Assembly: GCA_009786175.1 (NCBI GenBank)
Contig: WQTQ01000163.1
Coordinates: 1 to 12,512, forward strand
From: Bacillota bacterium
Lineage (GTDB): Bacteria; Bacillota_A; Clostridia; Lachnospirales; WQUN01
Length of the DNA: 12,512 bases
Direction of reading: 5' to 3'
The notes beneath the pieces are model-generated. The model was not told where the DNA came from, did no database searches, and worked only from the letters and a program-made list of their open reading frames with translations. Below, piece after piece: positions 6,725-12,512 of the stretch; position 1 is the stretch's first letter, and the number at the start of each line of letters is the position of its first letter. The position numbers were made by a program, and so were the translations under genes.

Positions 6725-6913
6725 ATGCCAACCACAAAAGCCCAACAAAGGGCGACTGCTAAATATGTTGCAAAAAATCTTGAAGAAGTCCGCTTTCGTG
6801 TTAAAAAAGGCAAAAAAGAAGCAATTGCTAATCATGCGAAAAGCAAAGGAGAAAGTACACAAAGCTATATAAAGCGTCTAATAGGCACAGATATGGGTGA
6901 CACAGACCTATAA
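6725..6913 (+). CDS. Arc-type ribbon-helix-helix protein (small DNA-binding antitoxin or repressor)
   Basis: 62 residues, rich in Lys/Arg. A basic N-terminal tail (QQRATAKYVAKN) precedes the predicted beta strand EEVRFRVKKG, then helix KKEAIANHAKSKG and helix TQSYIKRLIGTDM. This is the strand-helix-helix plan of Arc/MetJ-type repressors, common as small proteins on Firmicutes mobile elements. It would act as a dimer inserting the paired strands into the major groove. AAAGGAG lies 8 nt before the ATG. Upstream are two 16-bp palindromic repeats covering divergent promoters, consistent with self-regulation. A second, broken RHH gene starts 17 bp downstream. No intact toxin follows directly; the next intact gene is Fic, about 600 bp away. 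It could be an orphan antitoxin or an element repressor. Confidence 0.75.
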   Translation: MPTTKAQQRATAKYVAKNLEEVRFRVKKGKKEAIANHAKSKGESTQSYIKRLIGTDMGDTDL

Positions 6914-6930
6914 TAAGCTGGAGGTGTTCC

Positions 6931-7096
6931 ATGACAAAAACCAAAACATCCAGTGCTGTAAAAAAATAGATATAATTCAAAGGCTTATGACCAGTTGCCA
7001 ATCCGTGTCATATAAGGCCGTAAAGCCGAAATAAGGGCCATTGCAGACAGCAAAGGCGAGAGTCTTAACGCTTATGTAGTGCAAGCCATTGATGAA
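6931..7096 (+). pseudogene. Second Arc-type RHH gene, frameshifted and with a nonsense codon
   Basis: A good ribosome binding site (GGAGGTG, 6919-6925) precedes the ATG at 6931, which opens MTKTKTSSAVKK and then meets TAG at 6967. In the next frame the protein resumes as RYNSKAYDQLPIRV, then a TAA at 7013-7015 stands where a Lys/Pro codon is expected, then GRKAEIRAIADSKGESLNAY, matching the strand-helix-helix core of the preceding intact gene. The shift lies in a run of seven A (6960-6966), so an extra A can explain it. The TAA is one substitution from AAA. Downstream the frame runs straight into a RhuM fragment, so the original C-terminus is gone. It is a decayed paralogue of the upstream RHH protein. 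Confidence 0.7.
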
Positions 7097-7377
7097 CGCA
7101 AGCCAAACATTGGGCTTACTACATGGAAGAATGCCCCTGATGGTAAGATACTACAATCCGATGTTACAGTATCCAAAAATAATCTTGATTGTACGGAATT
7201 AAGCGGCTTAAATAGCATTGTAAATATGTACCTTGATTATGCCGAGAAAATAGGGGAACTGTCGAGCGACAAGTTGCGGATAATTTAGCAAAAGCTGAGT
7301 AAAAAAAATACCGGGTACTGCAAGACAAGAAGTATGTTTCAGATTTTAATAAGGCTACGCAGAAATATTTGAAGTAG
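7097..7377 (+). pseudogene. RhuM-family protein, decayed C-terminal fragment
   Basis: Two blocks match the C-terminal part of RhuM-family proteins (named for a Salmonella pathogenicity-island gene; molecular function unclear). Block 1, in the same frame as the RHH remnant, reads KPNIGLTTWKNAPDGK, then ILQSDVTVSKNNL, then IVNMYLDYAE. Block 2, in another frame from about 7246, reads NRGTVERQVADNLAKAE, a TAA at 7300-7302, then KKYRVLQDKKYVSDF and a natural end at TAG 7375-7377. Between YLDYAE and the second block the family normally has about 35-40 more residues, so an internal deletion with frame change has occurred. The N-terminal two thirds are missing. The gene is dead. An apparent 69-codon frame (7079-7288, GTG start) is a by-product of this decay. 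Family assignment is from remembered motifs. Confidence 0.7.
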
Positions 7378-7513
7378 CTAATGGTTCTCAAACAGCGCGA
7401 TAGACAGCCAAATTTTACGGGATAATGAGAATGGGGAAATTGCACTAGCGACGCCGGGAGCATCTTTCCAAATTCTCACCATCGGAAAAATAAAAGAAGG
7501 GAGCAACTACCCC
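7378..7513 (+). other. Short gap before Fic with an in-frame open extension
   Basis: From the TAA at 7379-7381 the Fic frame is open for 44 codons before the Fic ATG, reading IDSQILRDNENGEIALATPG then ASFQILTIGKIKEGSNYP. This looks like real protein but has no start codon. It may be the tail of a lost gene fused in frame, or an N-terminal part of an ancestral longer Fic. I do not recognise a family. Confidence 0.35.
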
Positions 7514-8254
7514 ATGGACTTTACAAAGATAGATGCACTACACGACAAACTAAAAACATTGCGGCCGCTTAACAATGCAGAATTAAAACGTTTACGTGGC
7601 GATTTTATGGTCGAAAACACATACGATTCAAACGCAATAGAGGGCAATACTTTAACACTGCGCGAGACTGGCCTTGTTTTGGAAGGGCTTACTATTGCGG
7701 AAAAGCCGCTTAAAATGCACTTAGAAGTAATCGGCCACAGGGACGCATTTGAGTACATGCTAAAATTGGCAGATGCTAACGAACCGTTGACAGAACGCAG
7801 AATCAAAGAAATACACAGCCTAGTTATGATACATGAAGCGGAAATAAGAGGCGTATATCGCAACCTACCTGTTATAATCCGTGGAGCTATACACGTACCG
7901 CCACAACCCTATCTAGTTGCACCACAGATGGAAGCCCTGCTTGCGGACTGGGAAACCTTAAAGAGCAGCAAGCATATTATCGAAGCTGTAGCAGAGTTTC
8001 ATTTACGCTTTGAAGGTATTCACCCTTTCTTAGATGGTAATGGCAGAACAGGGCGGCTTATCCTTAATTTGGAGCTTATAAAGGCAGGCCTACTACCTGT
8101 AAATATCAAATTTACAGACAGGAGAAAATACTATGATTGCTTTGACTTCTACTTTGGAGATGGCGGCAAAGTAGAGCCGCTTACTCAGCTTATAGCGGGT
8201 TACGAAGTTAGCGAACTAGAACGCCGCATAGAGATATTGGAAGCTATAGAGTGA
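7514..8254 (+). CDS. Class II Fic-domain protein (predicted AMP-transferase)
   Basis: 246 residues. The catalytic Fic motif HPFLDGNGRTGR (170-181) is canonical, with catalytic His170, the metal-binding acidic residue (Asp174) and both Arg, so the enzyme should be able to transfer AMP (or another nucleotide group) to hydroxyl side chains of target proteins. An inhibitory helix with SNAIEGN (39-45) lies N-terminal to the Fic core; its Glu43 is expected to clamp the second motif Arg, defining class II (self-inhibited) Fic. The flap region VIIRGAIHVPP lies at about 120-130. No winged-helix domain follows, unlike longer Fic/DUF4172-type members. The ATG follows GAAGGGAG with a long 10-nt spacer. 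The protein is intact amid decayed neighbours, suggesting selection or recent arrival. Targets unknown; it could act as a housekeeping regulator or a restrained toxin. Confidence 0.9.
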   Translation: MDFTKIDALHDKLKTLRPLNNAELKRLRGDFMVENTYDSNAIEGNTLTLRETGLVLEGLTIAEKPLKMHLEVIGHRDAFEYMLKLADANEPLTERRIKEIHSLVMIHEAEIRGVYRNLPVIIRGAIHVPPQPYLVAPQMEALLADWETLKSSKHIIEAVAEFHLRFEGIHPFLDGNGRTGRLILNLELIKAGLLPVNIKFTDRRKYYDCFDFYFGDGGKVEPLTQLIAGYEVSELERRIEILEAIE

Positions 8255-8317
8255 TAGGTAGCCGTCTTTTTATGTTATTATCTATTGGCAACTGTTGGTA
8301 TTATGCAATATTTATTG

Positions 8318-8347
8318 TTGACTAAATCTGTAATGAAAGCATACAAT
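8318..8347 (+). promoter_or_regulatory. Predicted promoter downstream of Fic
   Basis: TTGACT (8318-8323), 18-bp spacer, TACAAT (8342-8347). Five of six bases match consensus in each box. The predicted start near 8354 falls inside the TATGTAGC palindrome. Confidence 0.5.
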
Positions 8348-8350
8348 ATG

Positions 8351-8372
8351 TATGTAGCCACCGTGCTACATA
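8351..8372. repeat. Inverted repeat TATGTAGC-n6-GCTACATA at the predicted start site
   Basis: Perfect 8-bp arms (8351-8358 and 8365-8372) with a 6-nt spacer overlap the predicted transcription start. As DNA it could be an operator; as RNA, the 5' hairpin of a short transcript. Confidence 0.6.
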
Positions 8373-8423
8373 ATTTAAATTCGCTTCAGGGGTGTTTGGC
8401 TTTCGAGCCCACACCCTTTTAAT
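8354..8423 (+). ncRNA. Candidate small RNA or leader with 5' hairpin and UUCG terminator
   Basis: A promoter (8318-8347), a stem-loop, an AU-rich linker and a terminator with a UUCG tetraloop lie within about 105 bp, in a 326-bp gap without a gene (8255-8580). The predicted product is about 65-70 nt. It might instead be an attenuated leader for the gene at 8581, although the terminator seems unconditional. No known RNA family is recognised. Confidence 0.35.
8388..8423 (+). terminator. Rho-independent terminator with UUCG tetraloop
   Basis: GGGTGT (8390-8395) pairs with ACACCC (8411-8416), and GGCT (8398-8401) with AGCC (8406-8409), closing a TTCG loop with a small internal bulge. TTTTAATTATT follows. 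It could end Fic read-through or the candidate small RNA. Confidence 0.75.
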
Positions 8424-8488
8424 TATTGAAATACCGACTTTGTATGTTTGGGCAATTCATAAGTCACTTAAACCAACTACATTTGAAT

Positions 8489-8578
8489 TTGTGCTATCCT
8501 AAAGGTAAACAGGATAACTTAACGCCTATACAGAGAAAACAAACAAAAGCAATTGTTGAAGCATTGAAAGGGGTATAG
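8489..8578 (+). other. Possible gene tail or small frame before the antitoxin-like gene
   Basis: A frame ending at TAG 8576-8578 reads NLTPIQRKQTKAIVEALKGV at its C-terminus and looks protein-like. It ends 2 bp before the ATG of the next gene, as in an operon. The only nearby start is a TTG at 8489 without a ribosome binding site, so it is likely the remnant of a lost upstream partner. Confidence 0.25.
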
Positions 8579-8580
8579 AT

Positions 8581-8796
8581 ATGGAGAAAGAATTATTTGA
8601 CGATTTAATGGAAGGTCTTAACGATGCACTTGTTTATGCAAAAGGCGATAAGACAAAAGCCCGGTCTATGGTTGTCGAGATACCGGACAACGAAAGCTGT
8701 CAAATGCTATATCGTAAAATAGAGAAACTCCCGGAACTTAAGCGTCAACAAGTAGCAGAATATGTAGATGAACTGCTACGGGCATCCGTTGGATAA
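8581..8796 (+). CDS. Small antitoxin-like protein, possibly chimeric
   Basis: 71 residues. The first half (KELFDDLMEGLNDALVYAKG then DKTKARSMVVEIPD) resembles the N-terminus of HigA/XRE-type antitoxin proteins, which normally continue into a helix-turn-helix; here that domain is absent. The second half (MLYRKIEKLPELKRQQVAEYVDELL) resembles the short DUF2281-type helical segment found in small antitoxins. It is acidic-basic mixed, without membrane segments, and probably helical. AAAGGGG lies 7 nt before the ATG, so translation is likely. No toxin gene follows; the next gene is on the opposite strand 68 bp away. It may be an orphan antitoxin or a deletion fusion of two. Family assignment is tentative. 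Confidence 0.6.
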   Translation: MEKELFDDLMEGLNDALVYAKGDKTKARSMVVEIPDNESCQMLYRKIEKLPELKRQQVAEYVDELLRASVG

Positions 8797-8864
8797 AGGC
8801 AGTTGCAGAAATTGCAGTTGTTATCTATTCGGCCAGCGCGGCGTAGCAGGCCTAGAAAAAATGG

Positions 8865-9650
8865 CTACCTTAATGCCGAGGGTGGTATGCCTTTATATTT
8901 TTTAAATAAACGGCTAAAATAGGACACATCTGTAAAACCGCAGTTATGGGCAACTTCTGTTACATTTCTTTGTCCGGTGCGCAGCATATCTTCTGCTTGG
9001 TTTAGCCGGATTGTATTTACATAGTCACGGAATATGGTGTTGGTTTCTTTTTTAAATAATGTTCCAAAGTAAATGGGATTTAATGATACGGCTTCTGCCA
9101 CTTCCGAAATGGTAATATTATTCGCGTAATTTTCGGTAATATATCGTATGGCCCATCTGACTCTGGAGTCGAATTTATGGGTGTTAACATCATAAACAAG
9201 GCGGGTCATAAAATGTTGTAAAATTAGCATAAGATGGGCACGGGCACGCATGGTGTATCCCGGCTGCCTGCTTAGCCAGCTTTCGTTTAATTTACGGTAC
9301 ATAGATACAATTTCTGTATGAACTCCTACATTGGAGAGAAGCGGCAATGGAACGTGAACTTCTTCATTTGTATTAATATTATGCATAAAAAAATTAGCGG
9401 CAAAGCATTCAAAATTTTCTGGGTCTTCACTAACTGCGAACCGATGAGAGTTTTTGGGAACACAAAGAACATCACCTTCGCTTACCAAAATTTTTTGGTA
9501 ATCAATAGTGTAAACGGCTTTACCACGAAGTACATATGTGAGGTCAATGAAGTCGATTAGTGCGGGCTCTATATTCCAATTGGAAGTATTAGTGCGATAA
9601 ATAAAGTATTCCAGGGTTGGTATTGCATTATCAAAATTATCAGATTGCAC
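8865..9650 (-). CDS. AraC-family transcriptional regulator with N-terminal cupin-like domain
   Basis: 261 residues. The N-terminal domain (about 25-100, including IDFIDLTYVLRGKAVYTID and SEGDVLCVPKNSHRF) fits the sugar-sensing cupin/AraC-binding fold. The C-terminus has two helix-turn-helix units: the first around 181-202 (ISEVAEAVSLNPIYFGTLFK), the second around 229-252 (VTEVAHNCGFTDVSYFSRLF) with the AraC signature ending in KKYKGIPPSALR. It is divergent from the esterase/GH43 operon, sharing an intergenic region of about 160 bp, so it most likely controls those genes in response to a plant-glycan sugar. The inverted repeat around the operon -10 box is one candidate site. The ribosome binding site is weak (GGTGG about 10 nt upstream). 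No clear promoter of its own is assigned; TTTACA/TATAAG would give an almost leaderless message. Confidence 0.92.
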   Translation of the reverse strand: MQSDNFDNAIPTLEYFIYRTNTSNWNIEPALIDFIDLTYVLRGKAVYTIDYQKILVSEGDVLCVPKNSHRFAVSEDPENFECFAANFFMHNINTNEEVHVPLPLLSNVGVHTEIVSMYRKLNESWLSRQPGYTMRARAHLMLILQHFMTRLVYDVNTHKFDSRVRWAIRYITENYANNITISEVAEAVSLNPIYFGTLFKKETNTIFRDYVNTIRLNQAEDMLRTGQRNVTEVAHNCGFTDVSYFSRLFKKYKGIPPSALR

Positions 9651-9708
9651 TTACACCACCGCCTTATAAAATTGATTGTCTTTATGTAAATTTATCATAA
9701 GTATAAAC

Positions 9709-9738
9709 TTGACAGACATAACCAAACATAGCTATACT
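9709..9738 (+). promoter_or_regulatory. Promoter of the esterase/GH43 operon
   Basis: TTGACA (9709-9714), 18-bp spacer, TATACT (9733-9738). The -35 is perfect and the -10 has five of six matches. Transcription should start near 9745, which rules out the ATG at 9744 as a start codon and supports the one at 9813. Confidence 0.7.
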
Positions 9739-9751
9739 TTTGAATGTTTGG
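9722..9751. promoter_or_regulatory. Inverted repeat CCAAACAT-n14-ATGTTTGG bracketing the -10 box
   Basis: Perfect 8-bp arms at 9722-9729 and 9744-9751, centres 22 bp apart (about two helical turns), enclose the -10 hexamer and reach the predicted start site. A protein bound there would repress. AraC proteins usually prefer direct repeats, so a LacI-type or other repressor elsewhere is also possible. Confidence 0.5.
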
Positions 9752-9812
9752 ATTAATTAAAGATACAAGGCATGGTTTCAAGTGGGTGCCGATAAAAAAG
9801 GAAGAAAAATTT

Positions 9813-11618
9813 ATGTGTAATATAAAACTACCGTCATTTTTTAGCAATGGTATGGTTGTAGGGAAAAATGCCCGGATATGGGGATGGGGACAGCCCGGGC
9901 AAAGCGTAAATGTACAGTTTCTTGGGGTAAGCTACAATGCTGTGTGTGACAGCGGCGGCCGTTTTGACGTAACCGTGGTTGCAAATGAATTTGGCGGCCC
10001 TCACATTATGACAATAGGCGGGCAAATAATTAACGATGTTTATGTAGGCAGGGTGTGGTTTTGCGGCGGGCAATCGAATATGGAGACGCCAATCAGCCGC
10101 ACAAGGGAACTTTTGGGCAAACATATAACGGAAGATACACGTATTCGTGTTTTTCAGGCGGAAAAGGGCGTAAAATTTGACGGGCCTGCTACGGACGTAA
10201 ACGGCAAATGGCAGCCCGCGACAGAAAGCGTGTTGGATCAATTGTACGCCGTGCCATACTTTTTTGCGCGGCAGCTTTTGGAAGACGATTCTACACCCAT
10301 TGGGCTGCTGTGTACCCCTGCAGGCGGTACGCCAATGCAGGGGTGGCTGACGGAAAATATTATAGAAAATTTCCCGGTATATTACCAAGAACTTTTGCGG
10401 GTAAAGGAGCCCAACTATATTGAACAAGTTACGGCAGAAGGAAACGCCCGTGTGCATGCATGGCATGAAGAATTGCTTGCCGGGGACGTGGGGCTTGCAG
10501 AAGGCTGGCAACACCCGGATTATGACGACCGTAACTGGCAAAACCGGATGCTGCTTGACACGGCAGGCCTGCCCGAACATGGCGCGGTATGGTATCGTAA
10601 ACGTATTACCTTGCCCAAGGTTACCGGAACCGTAACGTTAAACCTTGGCCGTGTGATAAACAGCGTTAAAGTGTATGTAAACGGGCAGCAGGTATGCGGC
10701 GTGGACTACATGTACCCGCCCTGCGTATGCGTTTTGCCGGAGGGCTTGTTAAAAGAAGGCGAAAACCTTATTGCCGTACGGGTTGTGGGGGATGGAAATA
10801 CCCCGGAATTTGTGCCTGGCAAAGACTATTCGCTAACATACGTTGGTGGTAAAATAGATTTAAGCGGCATGTGGAAATTTAACATTGGTAAAGAAATGCC
10901 GAATGTTGTGGGTGGCGGATGGTTTTATGGCCACCCATGCGGTGTGTATAACTACATGCTTGCGCCGCTGCTTGGCTACAGCGTGGACGGGATGATTTGG
11001 TACCAAGGGGAATCTAACATCGCCAACCCTGAAACTTACAAGGTATTGTTTACGGAATTTGTCCGCCATGTACGGCAGTATTTTGGCGAAAATTTAAAAG
11101 TCATTTTCACACAGCTGGCCAACTTTGCAGACCCACGGGGTATACCCGGTGACGGCTGGGCAGTATTACGGGAGGAACAGCGCAAATGCCTGGAAATACC
11201 CAACACTGCCATGGCGGTGGCCATCGACTGCGGCGAGTGGAACGACATTCACCCAATAGACAAAAAAACCGTGGGCGATAGGCTGGCCTTGCACGCCCGC
11301 AAGCTGGTGTATGGGCAAGATGTTGTTGCTGACGGGCCTGTGGCTGTAAAAGCTGCTTCCCAAGACGGCATTTTAGCTGTATCATTTGACTATGGCGTGG
11401 GGCTTTGGGCAAGAGGCGGCTACCCGCTTTTAGACGTAGTTGACACAGACGGGGCTGTTCACAGACTGTATGCCGCCGCGCGAGATGAAAAACTGGTTGC
11501 GAGACTTGGCCGCATAAAACCGGCAGCAGTTCGTTTTGGTTGGACAGACTGCCCGGCTGTAACCTTATACAACGCTTACAACTTACCTGCTTCACCATTC
11601 CAGTTAGAAGTGCAATAA
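9813..11618 (+). CDS. Sialate O-acetylesterase-like (SASA/SGNH) carbohydrate esterase
   Basis: 601 residues from the ATG at 9813, chosen because AAGGAAG lies 8 nt upstream and the in-frame ATG at 9744 is at the transcription start. The N-terminal beta domain (KLPSFFSNGMVV, IWGWGQPGQSVNV) is typical of the family. SGNH motifs: GGQSNM with nucleophile Ser88, the segment WYQGESN (396-402), and WNDIHP with Asp478/His480 completing the triad. Between the first two lies an inserted jelly-roll, GH2-like sugar-binding domain (about 230-345; WQHPDYDDRNWQ, WYRKRITLP, SVKVYVNG). Members remove O-acetyl groups from sialic acid or, as in xylan-degrading operons, from acetylated xylo-oligosaccharides. No signal peptide, so it acts inside the cell on imported oligosaccharides. 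The GH43 gene follows 25 bp later, so a hemicellulose substrate is more likely than sialic acid; this is inference. Confidence 0.85.
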   Translation: MCNIKLPSFFSNGMVVGKNARIWGWGQPGQSVNVQFLGVSYNAVCDSGGRFDVTVVANEFGGPHIMTIGGQIINDVYVGRVWFCGGQSNMETPISRTRELLGKHITEDTRIRVFQAEKGVKFDGPATDVNGKWQPATESVLDQLYAVPYFFARQLLEDDSTPIGLLCTPAGGTPMQGWLTENIIENFPVYYQELLRVKEPNYIEQVTAEGNARVHAWHEELLAGDVGLAEGWQHPDYDDRNWQNRMLLDTAGLPEHGAVWYRKRITLPKVTGTVTLNLGRVINSVKVYVNGQQVCGVDYMYPPCVCVLPEGLLKEGENLIAVRVVGDGNTPEFVPGKDYSLTYVGGKIDLSGMWKFNIGKEMPNVVGGGWFYGHPCGVYNYMLAPLLGYSVDGMIWYQGESNIANPETYKVLFTEFVRHVRQYFGENLKVIFTQLANFADPRGIPGDGWAVLREEQRKCLEIPNTAMAVAIDCGEWNDIHPIDKKTVGDRLALHARKLVYGQDVVADGPVAVKAASQDGILAVSFDYGVGLWARGGYPLLDVVDTDGAVHRLYAAARDEKLVARLGRIKPAAVRFGWTDCPAVTLYNAYNLPASPFQLEVQ

Positions 11619-11643
11619 AACATAATTTTCAGGAGGTAGACCT

Positions 11644-12512
11644 ATGAAAAAGCCGGAACAAAACAAGCCACTGGTAACAGACATTTACACGGCAGACCCT
11701 TCTGCCCATGTATTTGAAGGCAAGCTTTACATTTACCCGTCCCACGACCTGGACCATGACGGCGGGGACAACGACAACGGCGACCAGTACCGCATGGAAG
11801 ATTATCACGTATTTTCCATGGATGATGTAGATTCGCCGGTTGTAGACCACGGGGAAGTATTGCACATGAAAGATGTACCCTGGGTAAGCAAGCAAATGTG
11901 GGCACCAGATGCCGCGTACAAAAACGGCATGTACTATTTGTACTTCCCGGCGCGGGACAAAGACGGTATTTTCCGTATTGGCGTTGCCACAGGCACAAGC
12001 CCCGCAGGCCCATTCAAGCCCGAGCCAAATTACATCCCCGGCAGCTTTAGCATAGACCCTGCCGTGTTTATCGATGATGACGGCAAGGCGTACATGTATT
12101 TTGGCGGCCTATGGGGTGGCCAGTTGGAAAAATGGCAGACAGGGGAATTTGTAGATAAGCCCGTAAGCCGCCCGGGTGATGACGGCCCAAAAGGCACCGA
12201 GCCTGCCCTTGGCCCCATTGTGGCGGAAATGTCTGACGACATGCTGACTTTTAAAGGCGAAACCCGGGAACTTAAAATTTATGATGAAAACGGCAGCCCG
12301 CTAACCGCCGAAGACATAGAAAGACGTTACTTTGAAGGCCCATGGGTGCATAAATACAACGACAAATATTATTTATCGTACTCCACCGGCGAAACCCACT
12401 ACTTGGTGTATGCCGTAAGCGACAGCCCAACAGGGCCGTTCACCTACAAAGGCAGGATTTTAGAGCCGGTTATCGGCTGGACAACACACCATTCCATTGT
12501 GGAGTTTAAAGG
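11644..12512 (+). CDS. Glycoside hydrolase family 43 (xylosidase/arabinofuranosidase-like), 3' end outside window
   Basis: 289 residues are visible. AGGAGGT (11631-11637) lies 6 nt before the ATG. The five-bladed propeller catalytic residues of GH43 are in place: general base Asp18 in YTADPSAHVF, pKa-modulating Asp138 in SIDPAVFIDDDGKAYMYFGG, and general acid Glu231 in YFEGPWVHKYNDKYYLSYS. Repeated blade motifs (GKLYIYPS, NGMYYLYFPA, KAYMYFGG) and a downstream THHSIVEF histidine segment also fit. It would release xylose or arabinose from the ends of oligosaccharides. There is no signal peptide, so it is cytoplasmic, matching the esterase upstream with which it forms an operon. The acidic loop DLDHDGGDNDNGDQY (36-49) near the start may contribute to the substrate pocket or bind metal. 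About 30-300 more residues are expected beyond the window, depending on subfamily. Confidence 0.9.
   Translation, partial: MKKPEQNKPLVTDIYTADPSAHVFEGKLYIYPSHDLDHDGGDNDNGDQYRMEDYHVFSMDDVDSPVVDHGEVLHMKDVPWVSKQMWAPDAAYKNGMYYLYFPARDKDGIFRIGVATGTSPAGPFKPEPNYIPGSFSIDPAVFIDDDGKAYMYFGGLWGGQLEKWQTGEFVDKPVSRPGDDGPKGTEPALGPIVAEMSDDMLTFKGETRELKIYDENGSPLTAEDIERRYFEGPWVHKYNDKYYLSYSTGETHYLVYAVSDSPTGPFTYKGRILEPVIGWTTHHSIVEFK

Noticed and set aside
7079..7288. A 69-codon gene with GTG start
   Set aside because: It lies across the join of the RHH and RhuM remnants, has no ribosome binding site at the GTG and ends at a frameshift; it is a decay product.
8797..8864. Terminator between the antitoxin-like gene and araC
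   Set aside because: Only weak 3-4 bp stems are seen next to a run of A/T; not enough to call.
9744..9812. Esterase start at the ATG at 9744
   Set aside because: This ATG coincides with the predicted transcription start and lies in an operator-like repeat, while 9813 has a good ribosome binding site and begins the conserved family N-terminus.
9834..10580. A 248-codon minus-strand frame inside the esterase gene
   Set aside because: Antisense shadow of a conserved SGNH gene with no independent signals.

Overview
The window looks like chromosome from an anaerobic Firmicute, most likely a Clostridia-type gut or rumen bacterium. This is inferred from strong AGGAGG-like ribosome binding sites, fairly AT-rich DNA, a sporulation/DacF-type D-Ala-D-Ala carboxypeptidase, a CPBP membrane protease, a DUF6062-like protein, Arc-type ribbon-helix-helix (RHH) proteins with a RhuM relic, and an AraC-controlled gene pair for decorated plant glycans. 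No 16S rRNA or species marker is present, so placement below class is a guess.

Layout. (1) 1-2001: two broken genes meet head to tail. An IS30-family transposase has lost its C-terminus and runs directly into an ABC exporter subunit that has lost most of its membrane domain. (2) 2002-2231: a gene-free gap with two strong hairpins. The second is a good terminator, and the C-rich stretch around it could be a small RNA. (3) 2232-4722, minus strand: a tight three-gene unit of DUF6062-like metal-binding protein, single-pass membrane protein and CPBP protease. (4) 4821-6068, minus strand: a DacF-like carboxypeptidase with its own promoter and a palindrome in its leader. (5) 6248-6321: tRNA-Arg(ACG) with its own terminator.

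(6) About 6390-8800, just past the 3' end of the tRNA, is an accessory patch typical of an old integration site. It holds a doubled GGGTACTA repeat, twin operator-like repeats between divergent promoters, an intact Arc-type RHH gene, a frameshifted second RHH gene fused by deletion to a decayed RhuM gene, a class II Fic gene with intact catalytic and inhibitory motifs, a possible small RNA cassette, and a 71-residue antitoxin-like gene. (7) 8865-12512: an AraC-family regulator is divergent from a promoter driving a cytoplasmic sialate-O-acetylesterase-like (SASA) carbohydrate esterase and a GH43 glycoside hydrolase that runs off the window. An 8-bp inverted repeat brackets the -10 box of that promoter.

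How the genes fit together. The esterase/GH43 pair probably removes acyl groups and then xylose or arabinose from imported oligosaccharides, under control of the AraC regulator. The carboxypeptidase trims cell-wall peptides. The tRNA-proximal patch looks like the remains of one or more mobile elements with toxin/antitoxin-type cargo. I see no CRISPR array, no rRNA and no clearly new multi-gene system. The least explained items are the DUF6062/membrane protein/CPBP unit with its duplicated CxxC...CxxH modules, the twin-operator divergent promoter, and two candidate small RNAs.
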